Positions 62,247 through 64,000 of a DNA stretch of 64,000 nucleotides are shown piece by piece. The DNA is from Asanoa sp. WMMD1127 (GTDB lineage: Bacteria > Actinomycetota > Actinomycetes > Mycobacteriales > Micromonosporaceae). The position numbers were made by a program, and so were the translations under genes. The first letter of the stretch is position 1; every line of letters begins with the position of its first letter. The DNA is taken from the NCBI RefSeq assembly GCF_029626225.1, contig NZ_JARUBP010000001.1:744001-808000 (forward strand), read 5' to 3'. Under the pieces are notes generated by a model. The model ran no database searches. It saw nothing but the letters and a program-made list of their open reading frames with translations, and was not told the DNA's origin.

Positions 62247-62369
62247 GCGTCCACATCGGCGCCGCGGGCGCATATGCGGCGACCGGAGGCGGCCGAACGT
62301 GATTCTCCACTTGGCGGCGCATTGCCAGTACCCTTTGGGGACCTAATTCTTCCTCAGGGAGGCGTGACT

Positions 62370-63176
62370 GTGAAGACGTCCAACCCGGTGCTGGCGGGGC
62401 TGGGCCGGGAGGCGGAGCGTTCCGCCACCGGACCTTACGGCCAGCCGGGGCACGCACAGCCGTACCCCGCGGGCACGGGGGCCTACCCGGCCGCACCGCC
62501 CGCGGTACGACCGATGTCGATCGACGACGTCGTCATCAAGACTGTCGCACTGCTCGCGATCGTCGGCGTCGCCGCCGCCGCCGCGTGGAACCTCATTCCG
62601 GATTCGCTGCTGTTCCCGGCCTGGATCGGCGCCGCGGTCGTCGGCCTCGTGCTCGGCCTGGTCATCTCGTTCATGCGCATGGCCAACCCCGCGCTGATCG
62701 TCACGTACGCCGTGGTCGAGGGCGTGTTCGTCGGTCTGGTCAGCAAGTTCTACGAGGAGATCGCCGGCTACCGGGGCATCGTCCTGCAGGCCGTGGTCGC
62801 CACGTTCGGCGTCTTCTTCCTGATGGCCATGCTCTACAAGGCCAAGGTCATCCGGGCCACGCCGCGGTTCGTCAAGTTCATGGTCGCGGCGCTGGCGGGC
62901 GTCTTCGCGGTCATCATGATCAACCTGCTGCTGTCGCTGTTCGGCTTCAACACCGGTTTGCGCGACAACGGCGCCCTGGGCATCGGGTTCAGCCTGGTCT
63001 GCATCGTGATCGCGTCGCTGAGCTTCATCCTCAGCTTCCACGAGGTCGAAGAGGGCGTCCGGATGGGCCTGCCCGAGCGCTACTCGTGGGTGGCGGCGTT
63101 CGGCATCCTGGTCAGCCTGATCTGGCTCTACCTCGAGGTGCTCCGCCTCCTGAGCTTCCTGCAAGGCGACGACTGA
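62370..63176 (+). CDS. Bax inhibitor-1/YccA family membrane protein
   Basis: A 268-residue protein: a Pro/Gly-rich N-terminal 50 residues, then seven predicted membrane helices (VAAAAAWNLIPDSLLFP through LIWLYLEVLRLLSFL). The C-terminal signature FILSFHEVEEGVRMGLPERY is typical of the family, whose members are ion-leak-type membrane proteins of unclear role in bacteria. The GTG at 62370 has AGGGAGG 7 nt upstream. It is followed by a strong terminator and a paralog. Confidence 0.93.
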   Translation: MKTSNPVLAGLGREAERSATGPYGQPGHAQPYPAGTGAYPAAPPAVRPMSIDDVVIKTVALLAIVGVAAAAAWNLIPDSLLFPAWIGAAVVGLVLGLVISFMRMANPALIVTYAVVEGVFVGLVSKFYEEIAGYRGIVLQAVVATFGVFFLMAMLYKAKVIRATPRFVKFMVAALAGVFAVIMINLLLSLFGFNTGLRDNGALGIGFSLVCIVIASLSFILSFHEVEEGVRMGLPERYSWVAAFGILVSLIWLYLEVLRLLSFLQGDD

Positions 63177-63191
63177 CCGCACAGCTCCAAA

Positions 63192-63224
63192 AGCGCCCCC
63201 GCGTCGGCCGGACGCGGGGGCGCT
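63192..63224 (+). terminator. Terminator between the two Bax-inhibitor-1 paralogs
   Basis: AGCGCCCCCGCGTC (63192-63205) and GACGCGGGGGCGCT (63211-63224) form a perfect 14-bp stem with a 5-nt loop, followed by CCCATTTT. It separates the paralogs into two transcripts. Confidence 0.93.
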
Positions 63225-63263
63225 CCCATTTTGGGCGGCTATGGTCGAAGCCGGGGGTACGCC

Positions 63264-64000
63264 ATGCAGAGTTCGAACCCGGTCCTCAGCCACCTCGACG
63301 ACACGGCCCGCACGGAGCGCCAGGTGCTCGGGCAGGCACCGGCCACCCGGGCGATGACCGTCGACGACGTGGTCGTCCGCACGGTCGCCCTGCTCCTGCT
63401 GACCACCGCCGTCGCCGCGGTCGCCTGGTTCACCATCCACGGCGGCGCGGCGCTGCGCTTCGGCATCATCGGCGGCTCGATCGGCGGCCTCGTGCTCGTC
63501 CTGGTGATCAGCTTCCGGCGGATCACCAACCCGTGGGTGATCAGCCTCTACGCGATCCTCCAGGGCGTGCTGCTCGGCGTGGCCAGCCGTGGCTTCGAGG
63601 AGCTCTATCCCGGCATCGTGATCCAGGCGGTGGTCGGCACCCTGGGGGTGTTCCTCGGCATGGCGGTGCTCTACCGGGCGCGGATCATCCGGGCCACACC
63701 CCGGTTCACCCGCTTCGTGATCGGCGCGCTGATCGGCGTCGTGGTGCTCGGCTTCGCCAACCTGATCGTGTTCTGGGTCAGCGGCCGGCAGGGCCTCGAG
63801 GTCTACACCCAGTCCGGCGAGGTCGGCTGGATCCCGTACGTCTTCGCGATCGTCTGCATCGGCGTCGGCGCGCTCACCTTCATCCTCGACTTCAACGCCG
63901 TCGAGCAGGGCGTCCGCTACGGCCTCCCGCAGCGCTACGCCTGGTACTGCGCGTTCGGCATGCTGGTCGGCCTGATCTACCTCTACTGGCAGATCCTCCG
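63264..64000 (+). CDS. Bax inhibitor-1/YccA family protein, second copy (3' end beyond window)
   Basis: The open frame from the ATG at 63264 runs to the window edge (245 codons seen). It parallels the preceding gene: MQSSNPVLSHL versus the KTSNPVLAGL start, MTVDDVVVRTVALLLL versus MSIDDVVIKTVALLAI, RIIRATPRFTRFV, and NAVEQGVRYGLPQRYAWYCAF near the end. The N-terminal Pro/Gly segment is shorter. Only a few residues appear to be missing. Function unknown. Confidence 0.92.
   Translation, partial: MQSSNPVLSHLDDTARTERQVLGQAPATRAMTVDDVVVRTVALLLLTTAVAAVAWFTIHGGAALRFGIIGGSIGGLVLVLVISFRRITNPWVISLYAILQGVLLGVASRGFEELYPGIVIQAVVGTLGVFLGMAVLYRARIIRATPRFTRFVIGALIGVVVLGFANLIVFWVSGRQGLEVYTQSGEVGWIPYVFAIVCIGVGALTFILDFNAVEQGVRYGLPQRYAWYCAFGMLVGLIYLYWQIL

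Overview
The window is a high-GC (roughly 70% or more), densely coded actinobacterial chromosome segment. Coenzyme F420 genes (fbiA, fbiB, fbiC), mycothiol-dependent detoxification (mca), frequent GTG starts, apparently leaderless genes and proline-rich membrane-protein tails all point to Actinobacteria. The gene content looks most like Micromonosporaceae, but that is inference: no rRNA gene is present. There is no phage, insertion sequence, CRISPR array or obvious biosynthetic cluster.

Layout. 1-3.4 kb: F420 cofactor synthesis (fbiC incomplete, fbiB, fbiA). 3.4-6.4 kb: a proline-rich membrane protein, a non-coding stretch with two 14-bp tandem arrays, and an ArsR-type regulator. 6.4-17.7 kb: cell-envelope sugar metabolism (manC, a GT4 glycosyltransferase, UDP-glucose dehydrogenase) mixed with a TIGR03089 protein, acetoacetyl-CoA synthetase, two paralogous membrane proteins and an acyl-CoA dehydrogenase. 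17.8-27.2 kb: a 1870-residue membrane protein, purE-purK and a large DUF255 protein. 27.3-34.4 kb: a gene remnant, a divergent SDR/TetR pair with two palindromic operators, a GGDEF-EAL membrane protein, the mca group and greA. 34.4-41.5 kb: ilvA coupled to two DUF4328 membrane proteins, an amidase, metB, HIT, epimerase and VOC proteins. 41.5-44.4 kb: a small accessory island (VapBC-type pair, two unknown small proteins, a MazG-like enzyme bracketed by a duplicated msrA 3' end, msrA). 44.5-49.1 kb: a secreted GH16 glucanase, a VWA protein, and a GNAT acetyltransferase behind an attenuator-like leader. 49.2-64 kb: class V aminotransferase, trypsin-like protease, anchored surface protein, cbs, YkvA, two SGNH hydrolases, thiolase, a B12-binding-type protein, a GT-C-like membrane protein, tRNA-Leu(UAA), and two Bax-inhibitor-1 paralogs, the second cut by the window end.

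Two blocks recall Mycobacterium tuberculosis gene order from memory: fbiA/fbiB-manC-TIGR03089-fadE25-purE/purK (the Rv3261-Rv3276 region) and thiolase-SGNH-cbs-metB-greA-DUF4307-mca-small protein-DUF255 (the Rv1074-Rv1084 region). Much of the segment is therefore conserved actinobacterial core with lineage-specific insertions.

Most notable signal: upstream of the GNAT gene (47.72-48.07 kb) lie a promoter with an A-tract next to its -35, a 12-codon upstream ORF whose Shine-Dalgarno region can pair with 18 nt of the 16S 3' end, a 9-nt segment inside that ORF complementary to the bases just before a 12-bp terminator stem, and then the terminator itself. This is the layout of a ribosome-controlled attenuator and may be an antibiotic-inducible resistance leader.
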